Source of the DNA: an uncultured Oscillibacter sp. | GTDB lineage: Bacteria > Bacillota > Clostridia > Oscillospirales > Oscillospiraceae | Reading direction: 5' to 3' | Length of the DNA stretch: 57,267 nt | Assembly: GCF_910584465.1 (NCBI RefSeq) | Contig: NZ_CAJUBK010000009.1 | Coordinates: forward strand, 1 to 57,267 | Shown here: positions 51,130 to 57,267 of the stretch, in pieces | Position numbering within the stretch: the stretch's first letter is position 1 | Layout of the letters: every line of letters begins with the position of its first letter | The notes under the pieces: model-generated | Seen by the model: only the letters and a program-made list of their open reading frames with translations | The model's database searches: none | What the model was told of the DNA's origin: nothing | Program-made: the position numbers and the translations under genes

Positions 51130-51757
51130 AATCTTACGGCTTAGGTACGGGCTGGATTTCCCCGGAGCGCGCCCCTCGTTGCCGATGGGGGCGGTTTCCC
51201 TTTCAGCCCTCCGGCGCGGCGTTGCCCGTCCGCGCTGCCCGACTGCCACTTAGTCCGCACTGCAATCCTTTTCCTGCCCTGTGAAGACAGCCTAGGTGAT
51301 TTCCACCACAGTCCGTCCGCTTCTTTAGCCTCTTTTGCAAAACGGGTTTCAAAGGGCGATCGGAAGGATGCCCTGGCCGGGGCCGCCTCCCGTAGTTCCC
51401 TGATCCACCCGCCTCACGCAAGGCAGGCTACGTCCGCGCACAGCGTTACGGCCCCGAAGGACCGATGCACCGCATCGCGGGTTCCCAATCTGTTTCGTAC
51501 GCGGGCCGGAATTACCACGATGGGAGTACGTCCGCGCACAAGAACAGGTCTCCACGGAAACAGGGTCGGATAGACCATGCCATTGGTAAACGCCCTGAGT
51601 CCGCAAGCGCGCAAAGGCGCGCTTCCCCCCAGCACCCACCCAAAACTGGGCGTATCAAGCAGGCACCACGGGTTTCATCGATGTGCCCTTCAGAGGATTT
51701 TTAGGCCCTCCCTAGGAAACGGCAGATCTGACTAGGATACTGCGCCGCCGCTTAGCA
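51130..51757 (-). ncRNA. OLE RNA (ornate, large, extremophilic-type noncoding RNA)
   Basis: About 625 nt between rluB and the OapA-like gene has its own strong promoter and no credible ORF; the short frames have no ribosome sites. It is rich in internal pairing, for example a closing stem GGGCTG/CAGCCC (51149-51154 / 51204-51209) and a GCGCGCC-type hairpin. A 14-nt string recurs inside (51429-51442 and 51527-51540). Size, orientation and position, directly upstream of oapA-dxs-tlyA, are those of OLE RNA, which forms a membrane-bound ribonucleoprotein with OapA and is linked to cold, alcohol and magnesium stress tolerance in Bacillus. RNase P RNA and tmRNA signatures are missing. Ends are approximate. 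Confidence 0.8.
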
Positions 51758-51763
51758 GCCATC

Positions 51764-51792
51764 AGTATAGCACATCCCTCATAAATATGCAA
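51764..51792 (-). promoter_or_regulatory. Promoter of the OLE RNA
   Basis: On the minus strand TTGCAT (51792-51787) and TATACT (51769-51764) are 17 bp apart. Transcription would start near 51757, at GGCTGCTAAGCGG. Confidence 0.8.
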
Positions 51793-51795
51793 GAT

Positions 51796-51836
51796 ATCCG
51801 GCGGCTGGAAAAAGTAAATTTTTCTCACCGCCGGAT
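51796..51836. repeat. Inverted repeat upstream of the OLE promoter
   Basis: Arms ATCCGGCGG (51796-51804) and CCGCCGGAT (51828-51836) flank an AT-rich 23-nt loop containing AAAAAGTAAATTTTT. The left half plus loop is echoed at 51109-51135, at the far end of the RNA gene. It may terminate rluB, or be part of a repeat. Confidence 0.6.
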
Positions 51837-51892
51837 GCAGGCCCGCCTCCATGGCCGGGGCGGGACTTCCAAGGCCCCGGGGGCCCGGCCTT

Positions 51893-52597
51893 TCACCGGC
51901 GGAGCGCCGCGACCTCCTCCGCCGTCAGATGCCGCCACGCCCCCGGCGGGAGGTCCCCCAGCTCCAGCGTGTGCTCCCGCACCCGGCGCAGGCGGGTCAC
52001 GGTCAGCCCGCAGGCCGCGCACATCCGCCGGACCTGCCGGTTCCTCCCCTCGTGGATCGTGACGGCCAGCACGGCCCGGCCGGAGCTCCTCCGGAGCTCC
52101 TCCGTCCTGGCGGGGCGGATGGGCTCCCCCTCCAGGTCCGTCACCCGGGCCAGGCGCTCCGCCGCCCCCTCCACCGGACCTTCCACCCAGACGTGGTAGG
52201 TCTTCTCCGCCTCGCGGCTGGGGTGGGTCAGGCGCTGGGCCAGCTCGCCGTCGTTGGTCATCAGCAGCAGCCCCTCCGAGTCCAGGTCCAGCCGGCCCAC
52301 CGGGTACACCCGCGCGCCGCACCCCGCCACCAGGTCCGCCGCCGTCTTCCGCCCCTTCTCGTCGCAGAGGGTGGTGACATAGCCCCTCGGCTTGTTCACC
52401 AGGAGGTAGAGCCGCTCCTCCCGGAGGGCCAGCGGCCTGCCGTCCAGCCGGACGTCGTCCCGCTCCAGGTCCGCCTTGGCGCCCAAAAGGGCCGTCTCGC
52501 CGTTCACCGTCACCCGTCCGGCCCGTATGTACTCCTCCGCCCGCCGCCGGGAGCAGGCCCCGGCGGCGGAGAGGAGCTTTTGAAGTCGTCCTTCCAT
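51893..52597 (-). CDS. rluB: 23S rRNA pseudouridine synthase RluB-type
   Basis: The 234-aa enzyme isomerises uridine in rRNA. S4 domain at the N-terminus (RLQKLLSAAGACSRRRAEEYIRAGRVTVNG), then the RsuA/RluB catalytic motif PVGRLDLDSEGLLLMTNDGELAQRLTHP with the catalytic Asp, and EGRNRQVRRMCAACG. AGGAGG precedes the ATG. It lies 9 nt after the carboxypeptidase gene; the order with scpAB is usual in Firmicutes. Confidence 0.94.
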   Translation of the reverse strand: MEGRLQKLLSAAGACSRRRAEEYIRAGRVTVNGETALLGAKADLERDDVRLDGRPLALREERLYLLVNKPRGYVTTLCDEKGRKTAADLVAGCGARVYPVGRLDLDSEGLLLMTNDGELAQRLTHPSREAEKTYHVWVEGPVEGAAERLARVTDLEGEPIRPARTEELRRSSGRAVLAVTIHEGRNRQVRRMCAACGLTVTRLRRVREHTLELGDLPPGAWRHLTAEEVAALRR

Positions 52598-52606
52598 CCC
52601 GTCCTC

Positions 52607-53704
52607 CTATACGAGGGCCCGGCGGCCTTTCAGCACGTCCATGGCGGGCCCCGCCTTCGGCAGCACCGTCTCTCCGCACAAGAGCCCCACACGGCCCACC
52701 TCTTCCCCGTCCAGGGTGAAGACGGCCTGTCCCACGCGGGCCCCCGCCCGCACGGGAGCGGTCAGCTCCCGGTCCAGTTCGACGCCGGCCTCCAGCCGCT
52801 CCCCCGGCCCCAGCGGCCAGGCGAAGCTGTCCGCCGCGATCAAGGGCACGTCCTCCTCCATGCCGCCCGCCACCGCCGCCCGGGAGAACTCGTGGCCCAG
52901 CTGGGCCATCCGGCGGGCGGGATAGGCGGTGAAGCCGTAATCATAGAGGCCCTGGTGGTCCGCCCAGTCGTTGCCGTCCTGGAGGGTCACGGCGATCAGG
53001 CGCTGGCCCCCCCGCTCCGCGCAGCTGACCAGGGTCCGGCCCGCCGCCTTGGTATAGCCCGTCTTCAGGCCGATGCACCCGTCCATGAAGCTCAGGAGCT
53101 TGTTGTGGTTCGTCATGGTCCGCCCGCCGATGGTCACCGTGCGGGTGGAGGCGATGCGGACCAGGGTCTCGTCCTCCACCGCCGCCCGCGCCAGGACCGC
53201 CATGTCCCTGGCGGTGGAATAGTGCGCCTCGTCGTCCAGGCCGTTGGGGTTGGCGAAGGAGGACCCTCCCATCCCCAGCTCCAGGGCGGTGTCGTTCATC
53301 CGCTCCACGAAGCGCTCCACGCTCCCCCCCACGTGCTCGGCCACCGCCACGGCGGCGTCGTTGCCGGAGCAGAGCAGCAATCCGTAGAGCAGGGTCTCCA
53401 GGGTCAGCTCCTCCCCCTCCTTCAGGTACATGGAGGATCCCTCGGTATAGGCGGCCTCCCGGCTCACCTTCACCGTATCGGACAGATCCCCGTCCCGGAT
53501 CGCCACCAGGGCCGTCATGATCTTCGTCGTGCTGGCGATCAGCATCCGGGCATCGGCGTTGCGCTCGTAGAGCACCCGCCCGCTGTCCACGTCCATCAAG
53601 ATGGCGGCCGCGGCGGAGGTCTCCACCGCTCCGGCCCGCCCGGCCAGCAGGCAGGCCAGGACCAGCGCCAGCGCCCCCGTCCGGCGGAGGGAGGGTCTGC
53701 GCAT
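52607..53704 (-). CDS. dacF: D-alanyl-D-alanine carboxypeptidase (DacF-like)
   Basis: The 365-aa exported enzyme trims peptidoglycan stem peptides. Signal peptide LRRTGALALVLACLLAGRAGA; active-site motifs SxxK in IASTTKIMTA, SGN in LLCSGNDAAV and KTG in GLKTGYTKAAG, then the C-terminal beta domain of class A PBP5-like enzymes. Next to gerW it may act in sporulation like B. subtilis DacF, but a vegetative role is equally possible. GGGGTGAT precedes the ATG. Confidence 0.93.
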   Translation of the reverse strand: MRRPSLRRTGALALVLACLLAGRAGAVETSAAAAILMDVDSGRVLYERNADARMLIASTTKIMTALVAIRDGDLSDTVKVSREAAYTEGSSMYLKEGEELTLETLLYGLLLCSGNDAAVAVAEHVGGSVERFVERMNDTALELGMGGSSFANPNGLDDEAHYSTARDMAVLARAAVEDETLVRIASTRTVTIGGRTMTNHNKLLSFMDGCIGLKTGYTKAAGRTLVSCAERGGQRLIAVTLQDGNDWADHQGLYDYGFTAYPARRMAQLGHEFSRAAVAGGMEEDVPLIAADSFAWPLGPGERLEAGVELDRELTAPVRAGARVGQAVFTLDGEEVGRVGLLCGETVLPKAGPAMDVLKGRRALV

Positions 53705-53755
53705 ATATCATCACCCCGTTCGTCTCAAGTCGGCAGTGACGATAGTATATCCAGG

Positions 53756-54163
53756 TCAGAGCGTTTCTTGCTCTTTCTCCGCCTTTTTCTTGTCGAGATA
53801 TTTTTCGGCCTTGTCCATCAGGTCCGGCACCATGTCCACGATGCGGTCCACCGCGGTCACCGGGGGCACCGCCACCGGCAGGACGCGGGTCACGCCGTCC
53901 TTGACGATCAAAAAGGCCACGGGGTCGATCTTCACGCCTCCGCCGCCTCCGCCGCCGGAGGGGCGGGGCTGCGCCTTGCCGTAGTCCCCGCCGCCGGTGC
54001 CGAAGCCGATGCTGACCCGCGAGATGGGGATCAGGGTCACGCCGTCCGGGGTGTTGATGGGCTGGCCCACGATGGCGTTGGTGTCCACCATCTCGTGGAT
54101 CTTCTCGATCGTGGAACGCATCAGGCTGTCCGCCAGGTGTCTCTTCTCCGTCGTATTGTCCAT
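53756..54163 (-). CDS. gerW: GerW/YtfJ sporulation protein
   Basis: The 135-aa protein matches the family: AKDSLMxxTxxxIxxMxDxNxIxGxPI-like start (LADSLMRSTIEKIHEMVDTNAIVGQPI), VTLIPISRVSIGFGTGGGDYG, a Gly-rich loop (PSGGGGGGGVKI) and PVAFLIV. In B. subtilis it is needed for a germination-related function. Its presence supports a spore-former. AAAGGAAG precedes the ATG. Confidence 0.94.
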   Translation of the reverse strand: MDNTTEKRHLADSLMRSTIEKIHEMVDTNAIVGQPINTPDGVTLIPISRVSIGFGTGGGDYGKAQPRPSGGGGGGGVKIDPVAFLIVKDGVTRVLPVAVPPVTAVDRIVDMVPDLMDKAEKYLDKKKAEKEQETL

Positions 54164-54221
54164 GTTCGCGCTTCCTTTCTGCTGTCTTCGAATGGTCGTT
54201 CGTCTCGTGTTCCCGAGCGCC

Positions 54222-54932
54222 TCAAGCGGCGGGCCCTCCGACCTCCTGCACGGGGAGCTCCTCCGGCCCTCCGGTCCTCTCCGGCCCCGGGGGACGCTTC
54301 CTGCGCCGTTTCCGCCAGCGCAGGTACCATCCCAGCGCCGGGACCGCCAGGCCGGAGCCCAGGGCGATCAGCGTCCCGATCCGGAACGTGACGCCCGCTT
54401 CGCCCTCCGCCGCCGTGTCCGCGGACAGGAAGTCCACGTCCATATGGATGTACGGCTCCCGGATGTCCATCAGCTCCTCCAGCCGGGGCATCCCGCCCCA
54501 GACGGCGGCCTGCAGCTCGCCGAAGAGCCGGGCCGAGGCCGCGGGATCCTCCTGCCCTCCCAGGACCAGGGACAGCCGCAGCGGGTCGATCCGTATCCCC
54601 CGGCCGATCCGCCGGAGCGCCCGCCCCAGCGCCGGGAGCAGGGTCCGGAGGGCGTCCCGGACGTCCTCCCAGGCGATGGAGGGCTTCGCCCCCGCCTCCT
54701 TGGGCTTTTTGGGCTTTTTGGGCCCTTTCGGCTCCTTGGGCCCCTTCCCCTTTCTCGCTCCCCCCGCCTTGGGCTTTTTCGCCTTGGCGGGCAGGATATG
54801 TATCCGCAGGGGGCCGACCCGCGCATCCAAACGGAACTCCCCCCCGCCGAAGGCCGCCCGGACGCCCACCCGGGTCAGGCACAGCAGGACCATCAGCAAA
54901 ACGACGACCGTCACGATCCCCGCCCGCAGCAT
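54222..54932 (-). CDS. DUF2953 family membrane protein with Lys/Pro-rich insert
   Basis: The 236-aa protein precedes gerW, the usual place of the DUF2953 (YtfI) family. An N-terminal helix VTVVVLLMVLLCLTRVGV, a beta-rich start (GGEFRLDARVGPLRIHILP), then an insert of about 30 residues dominated by Lys-Pro (KKPKAGGARKGKGPKEPKGPKKPKKPKE), the conserved body and a C-terminal helix with basic tail. The ATG at 54932 has better spacing from GGAGGAG than the GTG at 54938. A role in sporulation is inferred from the neighbour. Confidence 0.8.
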   Translation of the reverse strand: MLRAGIVTVVVLLMVLLCLTRVGVRAAFGGGEFRLDARVGPLRIHILPAKAKKPKAGGARKGKGPKEPKGPKKPKKPKEAGAKPSIAWEDVRDALRTLLPALGRALRRIGRGIRIDPLRLSLVLGGQEDPAASARLFGELQAAVWGGMPRLEELMDIREPYIHMDVDFLSADTAAEGEAGVTFRIGTLIALGSGLAVPALGWYLRWRKRRRKRPPGPERTGGPEELPVQEVGGPAA

Positions 54933-54951
54933 CCGCACCGCCTCCTCCCCT

Positions 54952-55563
54952 TCATCCTTCGGTCCCTTCCTCCCGGTCCGCCACGATCTCCCCGTTGTCC
55001 CCCAGGCGCATCTGGCCGTCGGCCTCCGGGTCCAGGGGGTCCTCCTCCTCGGAGGGCTCCGTCAGCTCCGGCAGGTCCTCCAGGCTGTCCAGGTGGAACG
55101 CCCGGAGGAACTGCTTCGTGGTCCGGTACAGGCGGGGCCGCCCCGGCACCTGCAGCCGCCCGCATTCCTCGATCAGGTCCCGGTTCAGCAGCAGGCTCAT
55201 GGTATACGCGCTGTCCACGCCCCGGATCTGGTCCACATAGGCCCGCGTGGTGGGCTGGTAATACGCGATGATGGTCAGCGCCTCCAGGGCCGGCTGGCTG
55301 AGCTTGGCCGGCTTGCGGACCTCCAGCGCCCGGCGGACCGCGTCCCCGTACTCAGGCGCGGAGCACAGCTGCCAGCTGTCCTCCATCCGGACCAGCCGGA
55401 TGCCCCGCCGGTCGAAGGCGTAACGGTCCCCCAGGTCCTTCAAGGCCCGCTCCACGGCGGGACGGGCCAGCTCCAGCGCGGCGCACAGGCGCTTCTCCTG
55501 CACCGGCTCGCCGGAGGCGAACAAGATCGCCTCCACCGCGCACTCGATCTCCTTCCTCTCCAT
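54952..55563 (-). CDS. scpB: Condensin subunit ScpB
   Basis: The 203-aa protein pairs with ScpA and SMC for chromosome segregation. Two winged-helix domains are visible: ECAVEAILFASGEPVQEKRLCAAL and LSQPALEALTIIAYYQPTTRAYVDQIRGVDSAYTMSLLLNRDLIEECGRL. The acidic tail is extended. GGGAGG precedes the ATG, 17 nt after scpA. Confidence 0.95.
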   Translation of the reverse strand: MERKEIECAVEAILFASGEPVQEKRLCAALELARPAVERALKDLGDRYAFDRRGIRLVRMEDSWQLCSAPEYGDAVRRALEVRKPAKLSQPALEALTIIAYYQPTTRAYVDQIRGVDSAYTMSLLLNRDLIEECGRLQVPGRPRLYRTTKQFLRAFHLDSLEDLPELTEPSEEEDPLDPEADGQMRLGDNGEIVADREEGTEG

Positions 55564-55579
55564 CGGATCCTCCCTGCTC

Positions 55580-56374
55580 TTACAGTTCCTCCGCCCGGGC
55601 GGTGAGGTGCTCCGGCGGCTCCCCCACCTGGCGGACGGTGCATCCCGACTCCGAGCCGGTCAATTGCAGCACGTGGGACCGGCACAGCTCCAGCACCGCC
55701 AGGAAGGTCGCCACCACCTCGCTGCGGCTCCGGCTCCCGCGGAAGAGCTGGAGGAAGCGGGTGACGCCCTCCTCCCGCAGGCGGCGCAGGATGTCCAGGG
55801 CCTTCCGCTCCACGGGGTAGGGCTCGTGCTGGGCGATCTCCTGGAAGGCCGCCTTGGGCGGCGGCAGCTTCCGCTCCGCCCGGCCCTGCAGTCCCCGCAT
55901 GGCCTTGAGCAGGTCCCGCCGGCTGTGGTCGTATCGGATCTGCCCCGGCTCCAGGGGCTCCGGCCCCCGCGTCAGGATGTCCCGGCCGAACTCCCCCAGG
56001 GGGGCCAGCGCCTCCGCCATGGCCTTGACATAGGCATAGCTCTCCCCCCGGCGGCGCTCCTCCAGGGAGCGCATCAGGGCCTCCATCTCGCTCTTGGCCT
56101 CCTCGTCCTCGATGGAGAGGAGCATCCGGGTCTTGAGGTACACCAGGTGGGAGGCCATGGCGGCGAACTCGCTGGCGACCTCCAGGTCCAGCCGCTGGCG
56201 CTGGTCCAGCCAGACGAGGTACTGGTCGCAGATCAGGGAGATCGAGATGTCCTGGATCTCCATCTTGTTCTTCCCCAGGAGGAACAGGATGAGGTCCAGC
56301 GGGCCCTCGAAGTCCTGGAGCTCCTCCGCCCGGGAGTGGACCACCTTTTCCAGTTTGAATACGGGACTTTCCAA
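55580..56374 (-). CDS. scpA: Condensin kleisin subunit ScpA
   Basis: The 264-aa kleisin links the SMC heads. It begins at a TTG (56374) with AGGAGG 5 nt upstream. Visible: FEGPLDLILFLLGKNKMEIQDISISLICDQYL, EFAAMASHLVYLKTRMLL and the C-terminal winged helix VTRFLQLFRGSRSRSEVVATFLAVLEL. Partner scpB follows. Confidence 0.95.
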   Translation of the reverse strand: MESPVFKLEKVVHSRAEELQDFEGPLDLILFLLGKNKMEIQDISISLICDQYLVWLDQRQRLDLEVASEFAAMASHLVYLKTRMLLSIEDEEAKSEMEALMRSLEERRRGESYAYVKAMAEALAPLGEFGRDILTRGPEPLEPGQIRYDHSRRDLLKAMRGLQGRAERKLPPPKAAFQEIAQHEPYPVERKALDILRRLREEGVTRFLQLFRGSRSRSEVVATFLAVLELCRSHVLQLTGSESGCTVRQVGEPPEHLTARAEEL

Positions 56375-56415
56375 AAGGACCTCCTACCGCCGGTCCCTCC
56401 CGGCGGGTTTCCATA

Positions 56416-57081
56416 TCACATTCGATAGAACAGCTCGAAAAAGCACCGGTAGACGCGCAGGATGGCCCCGCTGATGAGGTCCCCCGTGACGCCGGACCAG
56501 CTCAGGGCCAGCAGGACCAGCATCCCCCAGCGCTCGTAGCGCATCGAGGAGAAATAGATCCGGTCCGGCAGGAAGGCCCCCAGGACCTTGGCCCCGTCCA
56601 GGGGCGGGACGGGCAGCAGGTTGAAAAGCCCCAGGCCGATGGACAGGGGCGCCAGCGTATAGAGCAGGAAGTCGAACAGCAGCGCCCCGCCCCCGCGGTA
56701 GGGCACATGCGCGTACATCCCCCGGCTGAGGGCCACCGCCAGCAGCGCCAGCAGGAGGTTCGACGCCGGCCCCGCCAGGGCGGTGAGGGCCATGCCCTGC
56801 TTGGGCCTCTTGAAATACCGGGGGTCCACCGGCACGGGCTTCGCCCAGCCGAAGCCCACCGTCAGCATCATGGCGAGGCCCAGCCAGTCGATGTGCCGCC
56901 GGGGGTCCAGGCTCAGGCGGCGGCCCTCCCTGGCGGTGGGGTCCCCCAGGGCGGAGGCGGCCAGGCCATGGCACGCCTCATGCACCGTCAGGCAGAGGAG
57001 GACGGCCAGCACCCGCGTCAGGGCGTCCCGCAAAAAGGCCCAGTCCATGGACCGGATGAGGTCCTGCAGGCCGTAGTCCAT
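56416..57081 (-). CDS. Site-2 protease family (M50) membrane protein
   Basis: The 221-aa membrane metalloprotease shows HEACHG (HExxH) in the first helical segment, and the third ligand region FNLLPVPPLDGAKVL late in the sequence; six hydrophobic helices surround these. Known relatives cut transmembrane regulators. In clostridia an M50 gene often precedes scpA. The substrate is not known. AAGGGGGGAGG precedes the ATG. Confidence 0.9.
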   Translation of the reverse strand: MDYGLQDLIRSMDWAFLRDALTRVLAVLLCLTVHEACHGLAASALGDPTAREGRRLSLDPRRHIDWLGLAMMLTVGFGWAKPVPVDPRYFKRPKQGMALTALAGPASNLLLALLAVALSRGMYAHVPYRGGGALLFDFLLYTLAPLSIGLGLFNLLPVPPLDGAKVLGAFLPDRIYFSSMRYERWGMLVLLALSWSGVTGDLISGAILRVYRCFFELFYRM

Positions 57082-57107
57082 GGTCCTCCCCCCTTCACGA
57101 TCTTTGT

Positions 57108-57136
57108 ATTATATCAGTTCCCGGCGGGGAATACAA
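57108..57136 (-). promoter_or_regulatory. Promoter of the M50-scpA-scpB operon
   Basis: On the minus strand TTGTAT (57136-57131) and TATAAT (57113-57108) are spaced 17 bp, 27 bp before the M50 ATG. Its extended -10 (TGATATAAT) matches that upstream of the GlmU-like gene. Confidence 0.8.
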
Positions 57137-57148
57137 GGGAAACCATGG

Positions 57149-57172
57149 AAAAAGGCCCGCCAAAGGCGGGCC
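57149..57172 (-). terminator. Intrinsic terminator after the sigma factor gene
   Basis: An 8-bp stem GGCCCGCC (57154-57161 / 57165-57172) with a 3-nt loop is followed on the minus strand by TTTTT. It lies just past the sigma-factor stop. Confidence 0.88.
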
Positions 57173-57178
57173 CGGGGG

Positions 57179-57267
57179 TCAGATGTTCTTTTTGATCGTG
57201 TTGATGGCCCCTTTCTCCAGCCGGGAGACCTGGGCCTGGGAGATGCCCACCTCGGCGGAGACCTCCA
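57179..57267 (-). CDS. sigG: C-terminus of a SigG-like sporulation sigma factor (partial)
   Basis: Only the last 29 codons are in the window. They encode EVSAEVGISQAQVSRLEKG then AINTIKKNI, the helix-turn-helix of sigma region 4.2 and the short tail. The AQVSRLEK helix and the KNI ending fit forespore sigma-G better than sigma-F, E or K. Sigma-G directs late forespore genes. Together with gerW this shows a spore-forming organism. The family call is firm; the exact paralogue is likely but rests on a short piece. Confidence 0.8.
   Translation of the reverse strand, partial: EVSAEVGISQAQVSRLEKGAINTIKKNI

Noticed and set aside
51130..51757. RNase P RNA, tmRNA, 6S RNA or a small ORF in the region upstream of the OapA-like gene
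   Set aside because: The GAGGAAAGUCC and ACAGAA signatures of RNase P and the CCA-ended tRNA-like part of tmRNA are missing, 6S RNA is far shorter, and the small frames have no ribosome site or conserved look. OLE fits size and synteny.

Overview
The window is 57 kb of a GC-rich (mostly above 60 % G+C) spore-forming Firmicute, most likely a gut-type clostridial lineage of the Oscillospiraceae kind. The evidence is the gene order, which is classic Firmicutes (tig-clpP-clpX-lon-engB; prs-pth-mfd; dxs-tlyA-nadK-argR-recN; scpA-scpB-DUF2953-gerW-dacF-rluB), the sporulation genes (gerW, a sigG-like sigma factor end), a butyrate-type thiolase, and strong AGGAGG ribosome sites with some TTG/GTG starts. 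Species assignment is inference.

Layout. 1-5930: one minus-strand block of tightly coupled, mostly small accessory genes (transglycosylase, HD protein, C5 DNA methyltransferase, small Cys-rich proteins, HTH protein), the end of a prophage or similar integrated element; its other end lies outside the window. 5976-6083: a stem-loop and the rpsT promoter mark the border with core chromosome. 6148-10049 (plus): rpsT, tatD, two tandem paralogous lipoproteins, a TatD-associated radical SAM protein and a GlsB-type membrane protein. 10103-19209 (minus): VOC protein, thiolase, PpiC-like lipoprotein, mfd, pth, prs and a shrunken GlmU-like protein in the glmU slot. 19531-24321 (plus): trmL, then the glycolytic genes pgk, tpiA, gpmI. 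24646-31386 (minus): protein quality control (tig, clpP, clpX, lon) and engB. 31478-37220 (minus): metallophosphoesterase, thrC, yraN, rnhB, a membrane protein, rbgA and two signal peptidases. 37425-41620 (plus): trpS, a WecA/TagO-type transferase, wecB and an anchored protein. 41727-44478 (minus): a three-gene cassette of Pro/Gly-rich and helical small proteins, nth and a nucleotidyltransferase. 44585-51757 (minus): recN, argR, nadK, tlyA, dxs, a membrane protein matching OLE-associated protein A, and a roughly 625-nt structured noncoding locus that I identify as an OLE RNA with its own promoter. 51893-57267 (minus): rluB, D,D-carboxypeptidase, gerW, DUF2953, scpB, scpA, an M50 protease and the C-terminus of a SigG-like sigma factor.

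The most notable items are the OLE RNA/OapA locus, flanked by an imperfect direct repeat; the degenerate GlmU-like protein; a dispersed 54-bp hairpin-plus-tail repeat found in at least three intergenic gaps; a trigger factor with a repeated basic tail; a thiolase with an extra segment of about 28 residues; and the uncharacterised cassette at 41727-42926. All identifications come from reading the sequence; no database search was run.
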